Source: an uncultured Verrucomicrobiales bacterium
GTDB taxonomy: Bacteria; Verrucomicrobiota; Verrucomicrobiia; Verrucomicrobiales; Akkermansiaceae
Assembly (NCBI GenBank): GCA_947039485.1
Contig: CAMQZC010000027.1
Span: 1-32,997 of the forward strand
Direction: 5' to 3'
DNA length: 32,997 nucleotides
How positions within the stretch are numbered: position 1 is the stretch's first letter; each line of letters starts with the position of its first letter. Shown here piece after piece: positions 32,659 through 32,997 of the stretch. Under the pieces are notes generated by a model. That model did not search any database. It was given only the letters and a program-made list of their open reading frames with translations, and had not been told where the DNA came from. A program made the position numbers and the translations under genes.

Positions 32659-32997
32659 TTAAATAAGAGGACTCCCCAAAGTGGTGCGGTGTAGAATCCA
32701 TGTGCTACCATTGCCATGTACAGCAATGTCTCCACCTTTAGCTTCGTCGTCGCCTGTACTCATATCGGGAGGAACTCCGATAATATCGCTTAATTATCCT
32801 CCTATGGTGGGGTACTCTGCTTTAAATTCTGCTGCTCCTTTTTGTTTCCATAAGTTATTGGTTTCTAGGTCACCAAGGGTGATTTGCACCCATCAAGCGC
32901 AGAAACGATAGAATATAGCTCATCTTTATCAATCTCCACGAGTTCCGCAATGCGATTATCTGCTACCATGTCCGCCCATTCGGAAGCCTCATTATCA
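32659..32997 (-). pseudogene. Second ParB-like remnant, cut by the window edge
   Basis: The visible part begins inside the ParB-like domain (DNEASEWADMVADNRIAELV). At about 32888 a one-base deletion, compared with the first copy, shifts the frame. In the shifted frame the sequence continues QITLGDLETNNLWKQKGAAE...YPTIGG, a TAA, then LSDIIGVPPDMSTGDDEAK and so on to TLGSPLI and stop. Bases 32878-32997 repeat 30380-30500 at about 90% identity. The longer 3' part here shows that the original gene had at least 75 more codons than the first copy keeps. Confidence 0.7.

Noticed and set aside
1..32997. tRNA, rRNA, riboswitch, CRISPR array or insertion-sequence transposase
   Set aside because: I looked for cloverleaf-like or conserved RNA signatures, spaced repeats and transposase motifs in gaps and in both strands and found none that I could support.

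Overview
The window looks like a chromosome segment of a Gram-negative bacterium of the Planctomycetota-Verrucomicrobiota-Chlamydiota type, most likely Verrucomicrobiota. This is an inference from gene content: a single pseudopilin with a charged C-terminal region, an anaerobic sulfatase maturase, a membrane pseudokinase fused to an FGE-like domain, a DUF2851 protein, and a basic protein with an AT-hook. No rRNA or marker gene is present to prove it. Bases 1-22,640 are GC-rich (about 60% by eye) with tightly packed, intact genes. From about 22,640 to the end the DNA is AT-rich (roughly 33-43% GC in samples counted by hand) and full of broken or duplicated genes.

Backbone, left to right. (1) A minus-strand pair: the N-terminus of a very basic repeat protein (possibly Rho) and a secreted polysaccharide deacetylase. 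(2) A plus-strand run 2035-7819: two-span membrane protein, membrane-anchored TPR protein, pseudokinase/FGE-like protein, secreted Ig-like protein, and the ribosome-assembly GTPase der, ending in a strong terminator. (3) Small genes at 8-10 kb: a C-GCAxxG-C-C family protein and two small lipoproteins. (4) gltX-queA. (5) A four-gene metal (Zn/Mn type) ABC importer. (6) Pseudopilin, DAHP synthase, and SGNH hydrolase. (7) Anaerobic sulfatase maturase, STAS protein, and DUF2851 protein. (8) A complete XerC/D-type tyrosine recombinase, convergent with the DUF2851 gene and overlapping it by 16 bp, at the edge of the island.

Island, 22.6-33.0 kb. The main intact gene encodes a 1006-residue protein: an N-terminal calcineurin-like metallophosphoesterase with its metal motifs, an NB-ARC/STAND NTPase with Walker A and B, and seven 42-residue TPR repeats. 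This is the layout of a prokaryotic NLR-like sensor-effector, so an anti-phage or abortive-infection role is the leading inference. It lies between two copies of a roughly 1.1-1.3 kb segment (5' half of xer, spacer, and the 3' end of a TPR gene), so a related second TPR gene once existed here. Further right are remains of a polymorphic-toxin locus: an RHS/YD-repeat remnant with a small secreted-protein gene just after it, a small single-span protein, a frameshifted orphan domain, two decayed ParB-like genes, and a Tae4-like peptidoglycan amidase effector broken by a 19-bp tandem duplication.

Expression. Several genes share a sigma70-type promoter whose -10 box lies only 6-9 nt before the start codon, and Shine-Dalgarno sites are scarce. 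This suggests leaderless or near-leaderless transcripts. All identifications come from reading translations by eye; no database search was possible.
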